A DNA stretch of 64,000 nt from Knoellia aerolata DSM 18566 (GCF_000768695.1 NZ_AVPL01000005.1:1-64000); one strand, 5' to 3'; numbered from the stretch's first letter, positions 32,175 through 41,957 are shown. Program-made: numbers and translations. Notes: generated from the sequence alone by a model not told the origin.

Positions 32175-33310
32175 CAGACCGCATCCACTTGTCCAAGGCC
32201 CACGTGACGGACGTCGAGGAGAAGTACGTCCTCGAAGCACTGCGCTCCGGATGGGTCGCGCCGCTGGGACCGATGGTCGACCGTTTCGAGCGCGAGGTCG
32301 CCGACCGGTGTGGAGTCCGCGGGGCCTTGGCGCTGTCCTCGGGGACCGCGGCATTGCATCTCGCGCTCTTGGACGTTGGCGCTGCACCAGGCACCGCCGT
32401 AGTCCTCCCAACCATGACGTTTGCCGCCTCCGCCAACGCGGTGGCTTACACCGGGGCAGAGCCGATCTTCGTCGACTCCGACATCGACGGCAACGTGGAC
32501 ATCGACCTCTTGGTCGAGACGGTTGGCGCTCTCTTGGCCGAGGGACGGACCATTGCCGCCGTCATGACCGTTGACCTGTTCGGCCGGTGCTGCGACTACA
32601 CGGCCCTAGGTGACCGCCTTGAAGTCCTTGAGGTCCCGCTCATAGAGGACGCCGCCGAGGCGCTGGGCGCTACTCATGGTGATCGCCCGGCGGGGTCGTT
32701 CGGACGAGCGGCCGCCCTTTCCTTCAACGGCAATAAGATCATGACGACGTCCGGGGGCGGGATGCTCCTCAGCGACGATGTGAACCTCCTCGAACGGGCG
32801 CGCTATCTGTCGACCCAGGCCCGCCAACCGGCCGCGTGGTACGAGCATACGGAGGTTGGCTACAACTACCGTTTATCCAATGTCCTCGCAGCTTTGGGAG
32901 TCGGTCAGCTCGAACGGCTGGCCTCGATGATCGCCCGGCGACGGGAGATCCGGAATCGGTATGCCGCAGGGCTAGCCGACCTCCCGGGCGTCACCCTCCT
33001 CGGTCGCACCGACGGACTCGACGACAGCGAAGACAACCATTGGCTCACTTGTATCACCCTCGATCCAGCACAGGTGTCGACGGATCCGACGACTCTCATG
33101 GGTGGGCTTGATTCGGTGGGCATCGAGGCGCGTCACCTATGGAAGCCCATGCACCTCCAGCCGGTGCACGCTAGCCGCCGGGCCGCGGTAAACGGTGTGA
33201 GCGAGCGATTGTTTGCTACGGGGGTCACACTTCCGTCCGGCTCTGAACTCGCTGACGAACAGATTGACCGGGTGATCGTCGAAATCCGACTGCTCCTCGG
33301 AGCGGCATGA
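32171..33310 (+). CDS. DegT/DnrJ/EryC1 sugar aminotransferase (PglE-like)
   Basis: A 379-residue PLP enzyme. The internal-aldimine lysine is K189 in SFNGNKIMTTSGGG. LIEDAAEALGA (D160) holds the PLP pyridine ring, and VGYNYRLSNVLAALG is the family C-terminal signature. It should aminate the 4-keto sugar made by the preceding dehydratase. The GTG at 32171 overlaps the previous stop (GTGA). Family is secure; the exact sugar is inferred from the four-gene context. Confidence 0.92.
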   Translation: MTDRIHLSKAHVTDVEEKYVLEALRSGWVAPLGPMVDRFEREVADRCGVRGALALSSGTAALHLALLDVGAAPGTAVVLPTMTFAASANAVAYTGAEPIFVDSDIDGNVDIDLLVETVGALLAEGRTIAAVMTVDLFGRCCDYTALGDRLEVLEVPLIEDAAEALGATHGDRPAGSFGRAAALSFNGNKIMTTSGGGMLLSDDVNLLERARYLSTQARQPAAWYEHTEVGYNYRLSNVLAALGVGQLERLASMIARRREIRNRYAAGLADLPGVTLLGRTDGLDDSEDNHWLTCITLDPAQVSTDPTTLMGGLDSVGIEARHLWKPMHLQPVHASRRAAVNGVSERLFATGVTLPSGSELADEQIDRVIVEIRLLLGAA

Positions 33311-33918
33311 GCGAGGGAAGTCGCAAGAGGTTTTTCGACTTGGCGGTCACGGTGCCTGCCCTTTTGGTGTCGTTGCCGATCCAGGCCTTGGTGGCTGCCG
33401 CGGTGAGGGTCAAGCTGGGCTCTCCCGTGCTTTTCATGCAGCGGCGGCCCGGGCTCAACGGCGAAATTTTCACGATGCGGAAATTCCGCACCATGCGCCC
33501 CCCCGATTTGTCCCAAGGGCTGATATCCGATGCAGACCGTCTCACTTCATTCGGAGCCTTCTTGCGCTCAACGAGTCTCGACGAACTGCCGACGCTATGG
33601 AACATCGTGCGCGGCGACATGTCGCTCGTTGGACCCCGCCCGCTGCTGGTTCAGTACCTCGGGCGCTACTCCCCCGAGCAGGCCCGGCGCCACGAGGTCC
33701 GCCCGGGCCTCACCGGTCTTGCGCAGGTCAGCGGCCGCAACGCTGTGAGCTGGCAGCGGCGGCTTGAGTTAGACGTCGAGTACGTCGACACCCAGACGCT
33801 CAGTGGCGACCTCGCCATCATCGGTCGAACCGTGGCAGCTGTGCTGCGACGTGACGGAATCACCGCCATGGGCGACGTCACCATGCCCGAATTTCAGCCT
33901 CCTGAAAGGTCCCGCTGA
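33307..33918 (+). CDS. Monotopic phosphoglycosyl transferase (PglC-like sugar transferase)
   Basis: A 203-residue protein, the minimal PglC size without the large N-terminal domains of WbaP or WcaJ. It has one hydrophobic re-entrant helix containing Pro24 (VSLPIQ), the catalytic Asp92-Glu93 pair in STSLDELPTLWN, FRTM, GDMSLVGPRP and RPGLTGLAQVSGRN. It transfers the sugar phosphate to undecaprenyl phosphate at the membrane, priming chain synthesis. Overlaps both neighbours (ATGA upstream, TGATG downstream). Confidence 0.93.
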   Translation: MSEGSRKRFFDLAVTVPALLVSLPIQALVAAAVRVKLGSPVLFMQRRPGLNGEIFTMRKFRTMRPPDLSQGLISDADRLTSFGAFLRSTSLDELPTLWNIVRGDMSLVGPRPLLVQYLGRYSPEQARRHEVRPGLTGLAQVSGRNAVSWQRRLELDVEYVDTQTLSGDLAIIGRTVAAVLRRDGITAMGDVTMPEFQPPERSR

Positions 33919-34556
33919 TGGCCCGGTCAGTAGTGATAGTCGGTTGCGGCGGTTTTGGACGTGAGGTCCGTGACGTCATTGACGCGTGCATTGAAAATGG
34001 CGACGACTGGCGGTTCCTTGGCTACGTCGATGACGACCCGTCCGACGCCAACCGAGCGGCAGTCATCCGAGCGGGGGATCACGTTCTCGGCGGTCTCAAC
34101 TGGCTCGAGGAGGCCCCGAAGGACACTCATGTCTTCATCGGTATCGCTACGGGCACTGTCAAGGCTCGCATTGATCACCAGGTCCGCATGCTTGGGTTGG
34201 CGGAAGGCGTCCTCATCCATCCGAACTCCACCCTCGGACGGGATGTCGCGTTGGAGGCGGGTACGGTTATTTGCGCTGGTGTGCGCCTCACGACAAACAT
34301 CCGAATCGGACGACACGTTCATGTCAATTTGAACAGCACGATTGGCCACGATGTCGACGTCGCTGACTACGTGTCAATCAATCCCTTAGTGGCCATTTCG
34401 GGAAATGTCCGCATTGGTGAGCGAAGCATGGTCGGTACGCACGCGGCCGTCCTTCAAGGATTGACAATTCATGAGGATGCCATCGTTGGCGGGTCTGCCT
34501 TAATAGTTCGTGACGTCCCGAGGGGAGTAACTGTCAAGGGGGTGCCAGCCAAGTAG
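33918..34556 (+). CDS. PglD-like N-acetyltransferase (hexapeptide family)
   Basis: A 212-residue protein. It has an N-terminal Rossmann-like PglD_N domain (VVIVGCGGFGREVRDV) and a C-terminal left-handed beta helix. The likely catalytic His is H144 in NSTIGHDVDV. It should acetylate the 4-amino group of the sugar made by the two upstream enzymes, giving a UDP-diNAc-bacillosamine-type donor for the PglC-like transferase. The ATG overlaps the previous stop. A second, interrupted copy lies at 26912-27586. Confidence 0.9.
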   Translation: MARSVVIVGCGGFGREVRDVIDACIENGDDWRFLGYVDDDPSDANRAAVIRAGDHVLGGLNWLEEAPKDTHVFIGIATGTVKARIDHQVRMLGLAEGVLIHPNSTLGRDVALEAGTVICAGVRLTTNIRIGRHVHVNLNSTIGHDVDVADYVSINPLVAISGNVRIGERSMVGTHAAVLQGLTIHEDAIVGGSALIVRDVPRGVTVKGVPAK

Positions 34557-34667
34557 CCCGCGTGAGTAGGCTGCTTGGCTTCACCCACCGTTCCCACACG
34601 CATCGTGTCTCTTCTTTGGTGCACGGGGTGCTGTGGCGTCCAACAGATCGAGGCAAACTGAGGCTGT

Positions 34668-35897
34668 ATGAAGATTCTCTATATCCACCAGCATTTCCGC
34701 CGCCCGGACGAAGCCGGTGGCTCCCGGCCCTTCGACATGGCCTCGCGCCTCGTCCGAGAGGGCCATGAAGTGATCATGCTCTGCGCAGGACGGGAGGATC
34801 GGGACTATACAATTGCTGGGATCCGAGTGCTCCAGCTCAGGTCACCATATGACAACGAGATGTCGCTCGCCCGACGGCTCTTCGCCTTCTCGACCTTTGC
34901 CGCGAGGGCCACCTTCACCGCCGCCATCGAGAACTGCGATCTCGTTTTCGCGAGCAGCACACCCCTGACCGTCGCGGTCCCTGCACTGGTGACCCGTCGG
35001 CTACGCCGCGTTCCCATGGTCTTCGAGGTGAGGGATCTGTGGCCGGAGGTCCCCATCCGTCTTGGCCTCATCCGTAACCCGTTCCTGATCTCGGCAGCAC
35101 ACAAGCTTGAGCGAGTGACCTATACGCGTTCGAGCGTGGTTGTGGCTCTTTCGCCGGCGATGGTACAGGGGGTCCGGAGAGTCGCGCCGTCGGTTGACGT
35201 TCGGCTACTCCCAAACACCGCCCAGCCGCAGCGGTTCGGAAGCACAAATACCCGAAGACACCAACTTCGATCGACTCTCGGCATAGCACCTGAACACACG
35301 TTGCTTCTCTACGCCGGTTCGCACGGCATCACCTACAATATTCCGTGGCTGCTGAAGGTCGCAGCCTTGACCCGCGACGCGGGTGTCAGGGTAGTGGTGC
35401 TCGGACAAGGAACCCAGACCGAGGCGCTGCGGGCGTCCTGCCGGGAGCTCGGGTTAGACCCTGCCATGGTCATCCGAGGCGAGGTAAGCAAAGACGAAGT
35501 CGTCGACTACTACGGGGCCGCAGATGCCGTCGTCTCGTGTCTTATTGACGACGAAGCTCTCGCGGACAACTCCCTGAATAAGGTGTTCGATGCCTTTGCC
35601 TCGGGTAAGCCGCTTCTCTTCAATCACGATGGGTGGCTGGCAAACCTCGCTGCCTCCCACGGCGCTGGTTGGCGGCTCGACACCAGTCCAGAGGTAGCGG
35701 CCGAAGAGCTGAGCAGGTTGGTGTCCGCGGATCCTTGGGTCGATGCTGGCGCGGCCTCCGCCCAGCTTTCCGAGGGCGACTTCAATGTAGACAACATCGC
35801 CCGCGAGTTCGAGAGCATTCTGAGCGCCGCGTTGCACAGTTCCGAGCTCAGTCACTCCTCCTCACCCACCCTCCGACGCAAAACGCCGGTTCTATAG
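34668..35897 (+). CDS. GT4 glycosyltransferase (WbuB/PglA-like)
   Basis: A 409-residue GT-B enzyme. The N-terminus MKILYIHQHFRRPDEAGGSRPFD is typical of WbuB-like fucosamine/GlcNAc-type transferases. FEVRDLWPEVP is a conserved acceptor-domain signature of that group. The C-terminal domain has NSLNKVFDAFASGKPLLF in place of a classical EX7E. It probably adds the second sugar to the PglC-primed lipid carrier. The ATG is preceded by GAGG. Its end overlaps the convergent flippase by 6 bp. Confidence 0.87.
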   Translation: MKILYIHQHFRRPDEAGGSRPFDMASRLVREGHEVIMLCAGREDRDYTIAGIRVLQLRSPYDNEMSLARRLFAFSTFAARATFTAAIENCDLVFASSTPLTVAVPALVTRRLRRVPMVFEVRDLWPEVPIRLGLIRNPFLISAAHKLERVTYTRSSVVVALSPAMVQGVRRVAPSVDVRLLPNTAQPQRFGSTNTRRHQLRSTLGIAPEHTLLLYAGSHGITYNIPWLLKVAALTRDAGVRVVVLGQGTQTEALRASCRELGLDPAMVIRGEVSKDEVVDYYGAADAVVSCLIDDEALADNSLNKVFDAFASGKPLLFNHDGWLANLAASHGAGWRLDTSPEVAAEELSRLVSADPWVDAGAASAQLSEGDFNVDNIAREFESILSAALHSSELSHSSSPTLRRKTPVL

Positions 35898-37316
35898 CTG
35901 CGACGCCCGCCTACCAGACACGGCTCCTCGGAGCAGCGCGAAACCCGACGACAGTGCCTCTCTCCTGAGCACGACGAGCCCGGCGACGAACACTGCGAAG
36001 GCCCAGGGAGCAACGGACGGCACCACCCACTCGGATCCCACGAGCAGTGCCCCGGCAGCGGCCTGCGGAGGCCAGTCACTCCATACGGACCTTTGAACGC
36101 TAATCCGCAGCATGATCGTCGCCATCAGGGACCGAATGGCCGAGACGACAGCCATTGAGAGCACCGCAAGGTCCAAACTTCCCGTCCATACAGCGACCCC
36201 GGTGAGGATGAGACCCGCTGCGAGCGTGACGACGTTGACCAACAGCAGACCCCACTCCTTGCGGAGGGACTTCAAGTACGTCATCAGAAGCACTGTCGTG
36301 GTGCCATCGAACAGGACGATCGGGAACAAGACCGCAAGATACCGGACACTGTCGGCAAAGGCAGGCAACCATAAGGCGACCAGCGGCTTTGCGACGAAGT
36401 AGCTCAGTGCCAAGACCAATGTCGCGCTGTCGATTAGGGGTCTAAGCAGCGAGTAACTGCGCACCAACTCAGTCTCGCTCATGCGGCGCAAGATCGGGAA
36501 CAGTACTGAGCCAAGGCTAGATGCAAAACCGATGAACAGATAGCAGAGGGACAGCATTAAAGACACTTGCCCGAAAGCCACGACCCCCCAATGGATCTCT
36601 ATCGCAAAGCGTAACACCCCAATCCCCAGCAGCGCGCAAAGGTTCGAAACCATAAGCGGAGCCCCGGCGCGAAGATGCTCCCAGATATCCGTTCTGGCGT
36701 AGCGCCAGTCGCTCCTCGCGGTGACGACCTGACGGCAGAAAACGGCAGAGATCGCGAGACCGACAGCCTTTGACAGAACGTCCGCCAAGAGAAAGGACTC
36801 CAGGTCCCTGCGGCCCACGGCGAGCAGGGCCACCACGGCCGCTACCTGAACTCCGCGCTCGATTAGGAGGGACGCCGAGAACTCAGGAATGCGGTACGTG
36901 CATTGCAGCACGAACGAGAAGAACATTCGACAGTTGACGAGCACAACCGCCAAGGACGTTGCAAGGAATACCTCCAAGCGACTGCCGCCGTCGAGAATCA
37001 CCAAAGACGAACCCGCCAGAAGGGCACCCATCACCATTTGGCATCCGATGAGAGCGAGGAGCTGCGCCTTTAGCCGCGCAAACTCCAGCGATTCGTACTC
37101 CGCCCCCCCGAGCCTGAGGTAGATGCCATCGATCCAGCCCAAGTGTAGAAAACCCACGAAACTTACATAGAAGACATAGATCTGCCAGTAGCCATAGTCC
37201 TCCAAGCCCAACACCCTTGGCAGGAGCAAAACCAAGACCGCCGAGACTCCCAAGGAAAAGGCATTGGCCATTGTCGCGTAGGCGCCACTCCGGAGCGCCT
37301 GCCTGACGTCGAACAC
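35892..37316 (-). CDS. Wzx-type polysaccharide flippase (MATE/MVF-like)
   Basis: A 474-residue integral membrane protein with about 12-14 helices. The N-terminal repeat LPRVLGLEDYGYWQIYVFYVS matches the oligosaccharide flippase family opening. It should move the lipid-linked repeat unit across the membrane. The GTG start overlaps the GT2 stop (TAGTG). Codon choice is more A/T-tolerant than in the flanking housekeeping genes, as across this locus. Confidence 0.87.
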   Translation of the reverse strand: MFDVRQALRSGAYATMANAFSLGVSAVLVLLLPRVLGLEDYGYWQIYVFYVSFVGFLHLGWIDGIYLRLGGAEYESLEFARLKAQLLALIGCQMVMGALLAGSSLVILDGGSRLEVFLATSLAVVLVNCRMFFSFVLQCTYRIPEFSASLLIERGVQVAAVVALLAVGRRDLESFLLADVLSKAVGLAISAVFCRQVVTARSDWRYARTDIWEHLRAGAPLMVSNLCALLGIGVLRFAIEIHWGVVAFGQVSLMLSLCYLFIGFASSLGSVLFPILRRMSETELVRSYSLLRPLIDSATLVLALSYFVAKPLVALWLPAFADSVRYLAVLFPIVLFDGTTTVLLMTYLKSLRKEWGLLLVNVVTLAAGLILTGVAVWTGSLDLAVLSMAVVSAIRSLMATIMLRISVQRSVWSDWPPQAAAGALLVGSEWVVPSVAPWAFAVFVAGLVVLRREALSSGFALLRGAVSGRRASQL

Positions 37317-38218
37317 TACGGACGGGGCCTTCGAACTCTGGATAAGACGATGCGCTCCACGTAGCCAAAGCGTACCGCCGCCCGGTAAAGGAATACCAGC
37401 ACCCGCGGCGAATCGAGGTAGTGGCGAAGGTAGGCGTCGTAGCTCCGTGCCGCGAGGGCGAACTTGACGTGGTCTCCCTTGAACGACCGCCGTACTGAAC
37501 TGCTTACCTGGTGAAAGGCCGTGGCTTTGGGCACAATGGCGCTTCGCATTCCCCGCGCCTTGAGGCGATGAGCCAACATATTCTCCTCACAGAAGAGAAA
37601 GGTCTGCTCATCGAAGCCTTGAACACGCTCGAAGGCCTCGGCACTGATCGCGAAGCATGCACCAGGAAGGACATCGACTGCGAAGGGGGCCTGAGCGCCT
37701 GCTGGTACGGCGTACGAGTGGAAGCCGAGCCGTTGCCGGATGACCGACAGGATCACCGATGTCGAGAGTAGGACGTCGAAGTAAGTCGGCAATGGCCAAG
37801 CAAAGTACTGGGACGCATTGCCTATCCTATCGACGATCAATGGAGCAGCCGCGTCGAACTCGCCCCGGGGACGCACGGCGGCAAGGACCTCATTCAGCGA
37901 TGAGGAGTCGATCGTCACATCCGGATTCGAGATGATCAACGTCTCTATGGTCGGCCATCGCCGCATTGCCTCCCGCCACCCGAAGTTGTTACCAACAGCG
38001 TAGCCCCCGTTGCTCGGCGAGCGAACGACTGCGATCCGGCCGTCGTCGAACTCCGCGACTAAGTCTTCGAAGTCACGTCCTGGCGAGGCATTGTCGACGA
38101 CCATGACGCGATCGACTGCACTGGACTCACGCAGTGAGCACAGGAAGGCCCGGCAGTTCTCCACATCGCGGTAGTTGAGCAGAATCAGGGCACTTCGTGG
38201 CTCTGACGAGATGATCAT
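37316..38218 (-). CDS. GT2 family glycosyltransferase (rhamnosyltransferase-like)
   Basis: A 300-residue GT-A enzyme. Motifs are LILLNYRD, VMVVDNASPG, SPSNGGYAVGNNFG, LIISNPDVTID (DxD-like NPD), and PGACFAISAEAFERVQGFDE with downstream EE. The GGYAVGNN and NPDV signatures are common in WbbL-like rhamnosyltransferases, and dTDP-rhamnose is made at 18.6-22 kb, but the donor is inferred. Overlaps neighbours on both sides. Confidence 0.86.
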   Translation of the reverse strand: MIISSEPRSALILLNYRDVENCRAFLCSLRESSAVDRVMVVDNASPGRDFEDLVAEFDDGRIAVVRSPSNGGYAVGNNFGWREAMRRWPTIETLIISNPDVTIDSSSLNEVLAAVRPRGEFDAAAPLIVDRIGNASQYFAWPLPTYFDVLLSTSVILSVIRQRLGFHSYAVPAGAQAPFAVDVLPGACFAISAEAFERVQGFDEQTFLFCEENMLAHRLKARGMRSAIVPKATAFHQVSSSVRRSFKGDHVKFALAARSYDAYLRHYLDSPRVLVFLYRAAVRFGYVERIVLSRVRRPRP

Positions 38219-39060
38219 CCACCCCCCAGTTGACGGTAGCTGCGGATTCCCGACACCATTTCTCGAGCCGCATCCACACTGGAGAATGCTCCTTGGAAGA
38301 GCCTTCGCCTGCGTACTGCGAACTGGAGCGCGAGGAGGTAACCCACCCGTCCCGAACTGGCTGCGTACAGGGCGCCACGGTCATGGAAGTACTTGGAGTC
38401 GAAACCGTCGAACCACGACGACTCACTGTCGGGCAGGATGGTCCCGACCACCTCGGGGACTGCCACGACCCTTAGGCCGGCCCGCAGGCAGTCACGAAGG
38501 AAAAGGGTGTCCTCTCCCGCAACGTACGCCGACCCTCCGCCAAAGTGGAGGCTGAAGGAGATCCGTTCGCGAAGCACGCTCTCACGTCTAAAAGCAATGC
38601 GGGGGGCGCCGAAGTTCATGTAATTTGACCACCGGACGCGCATCGGCAACTCCACCCTTCGCCGATAGGGCCCCATCTCGTCCAAGTTGAAGATCACCAC
38701 ATCTGCCTTGTCGTTCGCGAGGAAGGCGTCCTCGACGATGCGCGCATACCCATCCGCTAACCGAATGTCATCATCAGCCAGGAGGCAAATAGAACCCACC
38801 GACCGGTGGAGTCCAGTATTTCGACTCAGACCCACTCCTCGCTCCCGGAGGCTGAGCATTCGCACCCTCCCATGCGCTGTAACTTCCTCTTCGTATCCCA
38901 CACGGTCGGCTTGGTTGATGACGATGGCATCGGAATCAACAGCGAGGCCCCGCAGGAAGGTGAGGTCACGCCTGCCCATCGTGGCCATGATGACCTCGAC
39001 CACACCTACAGACTGTGTACTCACCGTGGGGTCTGGTTCGTCGCGTCCTTCATGAACCAA
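38215..39060 (-). CDS. GT2 family glycosyltransferase
   Basis: About 270-281 residues. The GT-A core begins VVEVIMATMGRRD, and the DxD motif is LLADDDIRLADGY. GEDTLFLRDCLRAG carries the ED acidic pair used as catalytic base region. Donor unknown. The start is uncertain: the frame opens with a TTG at 39060 that overlaps the ligase stop, and a GTG at 39024 is a reasonable alternative because it lies nearer the first strand. No clear ribosome-binding site supports either. Confidence 0.82.
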   Translation of the reverse strand: MVHEGRDEPDPTVSTQSVGVVEVIMATMGRRDLTFLRGLAVDSDAIVINQADRVGYEEEVTAHGRVRMLSLRERGVGLSRNTGLHRSVGSICLLADDDIRLADGYARIVEDAFLANDKADVVIFNLDEMGPYRRRVELPMRVRWSNYMNFGAPRIAFRRESVLRERISFSLHFGGGSAYVAGEDTLFLRDCLRAGLRVVAVPEVVGTILPDSESSWFDGFDSKYFHDRGALYAASSGRVGYLLALQFAVRRRRLFQGAFSSVDAAREMVSGIRSYRQLGGG

Positions 39061-40492
39061 CGCTCACCGACATAGGCCGTTGCGTCGCCAATTTGCCACG
39101 CCGCGCCAATATGGTCGAGGACTCAGGCAGTCGTTCGCTCGCGGTCAGAGCCCCGTGCGCGACGGCCACCACGATGATCCAGAACAGGTAGTCATAGTCG
39201 CGTGTGAGAATCGTTGGCTCGAGAGAGCCGGAGGCAGCCGCAACCACCAAGACCATGTGAAGCATCGGGCGCGACGCAGGAGGTGTGATGGCACGAGCCC
39301 GAACTACTATAAGAACGAATACCCCAAGGCCGACAAGCCCAGTCTCCGCCATTAGCTGAAGCACCCAGTTGTGGGCGTAAGCGAAATCACCACGCCATTC
39401 AAAGTTGCGGAGTCCCACACCAATGACGGGGTTGGCCCGAAACGTTTCAATCGCTGTCGCCCAGATGTCGAACCTAGCCTGCGCAGTGCTGTAATTGCGC
39501 GCTCCCCCTGCCAAGGCTGGCTGCCATATTTGGATCAGCCAGTCACCGAGGGTAAAGAGCGCGACGCCGCCGGAGACCAGCAGGCCACCAATAGTGACGA
39601 CAGCAGCGCGGCGGGACGCCCGTATGCTGATCCACACCACGGCCACCCAGACAACACCCAGGGCAGCTGTCTGTCCTCGCGACCCGGTTGCCACGACCGC
39701 GAGCAACTGCACCGGCACTCCAAGCAAAAGGAGCTTTCGGGTTCCTCCGCGGGTCACCAGAAAGCTCCCGGCTGTGGCAGACAGGCCTAGGACGATGAGA
39801 GCGGCCAGATAGTTGCTGCCGCCAAAGGACAGATCCGACTGCTCCTTCGCTCCAGCCGAGTTCGCGAAAGACCCAGGATTGTCTGCCACCGCGAGTAACA
39901 CCATGGCCGAAACGATGACGGAGCCAACTGACACGGCAAGGACCAGACGCCTGCCAGCTTCGGGTCGTTCCTTGACGGCTGACTGGGTAAGCAGAATGAC
40001 GACTGCGGCGCCAAGCACGACCTTGAACCCAGACATCGCCGGGCCGACCTGGTCAGCGAACACCGTACCGACCCCTGTCCACAGAACCCACAGCGAAACG
40101 GGAAGAAGCAAAGGGCCCGCGAGGGTCCGGCCCTTAGTGACGGCGCTCACAAGGGCGACGCCCATCGCACAATCAGCGAAGGTCACGACGAAGTGCCCCC
40201 CAGCGATTGGGACTTGCGCGAGTGGACCCAAGGGGACGGTTAGTGGGATAAGTGCGACACTGGCCCACAACGGGGGCCGTGCGACTAGCCAAACGAACGC
40301 CAATCCTGCACCTAGGGCCAACATCGGTGGGGCGAAGACCGCAGTACTTGCGCTAGTCATGATCAACAAAGGCACGGCCACGTAGGCAAGGATCTTGGTG
40401 CTGAGCAACGCGAAGCGGGGTCGCTCAGCGGCGACTCCCTGATGCCCGCGAGCAGAACTCCACGGGACCACGACGGGGTGAAGACTACTCAT
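39050..40492 (-). CDS. O-antigen ligase/polymerase family membrane protein
   Basis: A 480-residue protein with about 12 hydrophobic helices and the Wzy_C signature NPVIGVGLRNFEW followed by AHNWVLQLMAETGLVGLG. The large periplasmic loop lies between about residues 330 and 395. In a Wzx/Wzy locus without other polymerases it is the best candidate polymerase, but ligases share the domain. First gene of the ligase-GT2-GT2-flippase minus-strand operon. The 202-bp gap upstream (40493-40694) holds only a possible TATACA box on the minus strand and no terminator I could identify. Confidence 0.88.
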   Translation of the reverse strand: MSSLHPVVVPWSSARGHQGVAAERPRFALLSTKILAYVAVPLLIMTSASTAVFAPPMLALGAGLAFVWLVARPPLWASVALIPLTVPLGPLAQVPIAGGHFVVTFADCAMGVALVSAVTKGRTLAGPLLLPVSLWVLWTGVGTVFADQVGPAMSGFKVVLGAAVVILLTQSAVKERPEAGRRLVLAVSVGSVIVSAMVLLAVADNPGSFANSAGAKEQSDLSFGGSNYLAALIVLGLSATAGSFLVTRGGTRKLLLLGVPVQLLAVVATGSRGQTAALGVVWVAVVWISIRASRRAAVVTIGGLLVSGGVALFTLGDWLIQIWQPALAGGARNYSTAQARFDIWATAIETFRANPVIGVGLRNFEWRGDFAYAHNWVLQLMAETGLVGLGVFVLIVVRARAITPPASRPMLHMVLVVAAASGSLEPTILTRDYDYLFWIIVVAVAHGALTASERLPESSTILARRGKLATQRPMSVSVGS

Positions 40493-40694
40493 CCATGGCC
40501 GCCGTCCCGCTGGCGCGCCGCACCTTGCTCATCGTCCGGGTCACGCTGAGTCCCAATTGAAGAGAGTTGTGTCGATCAACTGCCGGTCTCCTTCTGCTCG
40601 ACCTACGGCATCGGCAAACGTCTGTATAGGAGCCATGGGGCGGCAGGCGTTTCGTGTCGGAGTCTAGTTCACCTTGAGTCTGAGCAGTCCCCGG

Positions 40695-41861
40695 TCAGTC
40701 CCGGCCGAAGAGGTCGCGGGTGTAGACCTTGTCAGCGACGTCGTTGAGGGCGTCGCTCACTCGGTTGGCGACGATGACGTCTGAGCGCCGCTTGAACTCG
40801 TCTAGGTCGCGCACCACCTCTGAGTTGTAGAAGCGGTCTTCCTCGAGCGAGGGCTCGTAGAGCACGACCTCGACCCCCTTGGCCTTGATCCGCTTCATGA
40901 TCCCCTGGATGCTCGACACTCGGAAGTTGTCCGACCCTGCCTTCATGATGAGCCGGTACATGCCGACGACCTGCGGCTTGGACCGCAGGATGTCGACGGA
41001 GATGAAGTCCTTGCGGGTCGTGTTGGAGTCGACGATGGCGCGGATGAGGTTCTGCGGGACGTCGCTGTAGTTGGCGAGCAGCTGCTTGGTGTCCTTGGGC
41101 AGGCAGTAGCCGCCGTACCCGAACGACGGGTTGTTGTAGTGCGAGCCGATCCGCGGGTCCAACCCGACCCCGTCGATGATCGAGCGGCTGTCGAGACCGT
41201 GCGACACGGCATACGTGTCCAGCTCGTTGAAGTAGGCGACGCGCATCGCGAGGTACGTGTTGGCGAAGAGCTTGATGGCCTCGGCCTCGGTCGGCTCGGT
41301 AATGAGCACAGGCACGCCGTCGTCGAGGGCGCCCTCGACGAGGAGCTCGGCGAAGCGGCGCGCCGCGTCGCTGGTGCCACCGACGACCACCCGGCTCGGG
41401 TGCAGGTTGTCGTGGAGCGCGCGCCCCTCCCGCAGGAACTCCGGCGAGAAGACGATGTCGAGGTCAGGATGCACAGAGCGCAACCGCTCGGTGAAACCCA
41501 CCGGCACGGTCGACTTCACGACGACCGTCGCCGCTGGAACGAGCAAGGCAACCGAGGCGATGACCGACTCAACGGAGGACGTGTCGAAGTAGTTGGCGAC
41601 GGGGTCGTAGTCCGTCGGCGTGGCGACGATGACGTAGTCCGACCCCGGCAGCGCCTCCTCGGCCGACGTCGTCGCGCGCAGCGACAGCCCACCGCGCGAG
41701 AGGTACTCCTCCAGCTCCGGATCCACCAGCGGCGACTCGCCGCGGTTGACCTGCGCAACCCGCTCGGCGGACAGGTCGACGGCGACGACCTCGTGGTGCT
41801 GGGCCAGGACGACGGCGTTGGACAGGCCGACGTACCCCAGCCCCACCACGGAGATCTTCAC
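40695..41861 (-). CDS. ugd: UDP-glucose 6-dehydrogenase
   Basis: A 388-residue enzyme oxidising UDP-glucose to UDP-glucuronate. The NAD loop is [14 protein letters not shown], and the catalytic Cys is in [16 protein letters not shown]. Length and motifs match the short Ugd type known from enterobacteria. The GTG at 41861 is preferred: TAGGTT (41869-41874) lies 7 nt upstream and the protein begins at the first Rossmann strand. It supplies UDP-GlcA to the neighbouring polysaccharide genes. GTATGCC composition resumes in this gene, marking the right edge of the atypical region. Confidence 0.94.
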   Translation of the reverse strand: MKISVVGLGYVGLSNAVVLAQHHEVVAVDLSAERVAQVNRGESPLVDPELEEYLSRGGLSLRATTSAEEALPGSDYVIVATPTDYDPVANYFDTSSVESVIASVALLVPAATVVVKSTVPVGFTERLRSVHPDLDIVFSPEFLREGRALHDNLHPSRVVVGGTSDAARRFAELLVEGALDDGVPVLITEPTEAEAIKLFANTYLAMRVAYFNELDTYAVSHGLDSRSIIDGVGLDPRIGSHYNNPSFGYGGYCLPKDTKQLLANYSDVPQNLIRAIVDSNTTRKDFISVDILRSKPQVVGMYRLIMKAGSDNFRVSSIQGIMKRIKAKGVEVVLYEPSLEEDRFYNSEVVRDLDEFKRRSDVIVANRVSDALNDVADKVYTRDLFGRD

Positions 41862-41868
41862 GGCCGCC

Positions 41869-41950
41869 AACCTACCGGGCGTCGCGCCCGTCGACACGTT
41901 CGCGGCGCCCTTAGCGCCTCGCCCACGACGCCACCCGGGTGGGCCACAAT
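41869..41950. promoter_or_regulatory. Divergent leaderless promoters of ugd and aquaporin
   Basis: Minus TAGGTT (41869-41874) is 7 nt from the ugd GTG. Plus CACAAT (41945-41950) is 7 nt from the aquaporin ATG. No ribosome-binding sites are seen. Confidence 0.55.
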
Positions 41951-41957
41951 GGGCGCC

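Noticed and set aside
40493-40694. Possible small RNA or tRNA in the gap upstream of the ligase gene
   Set aside because: No cloverleaf or strong terminator could be traced; only a weak promoter-like box.
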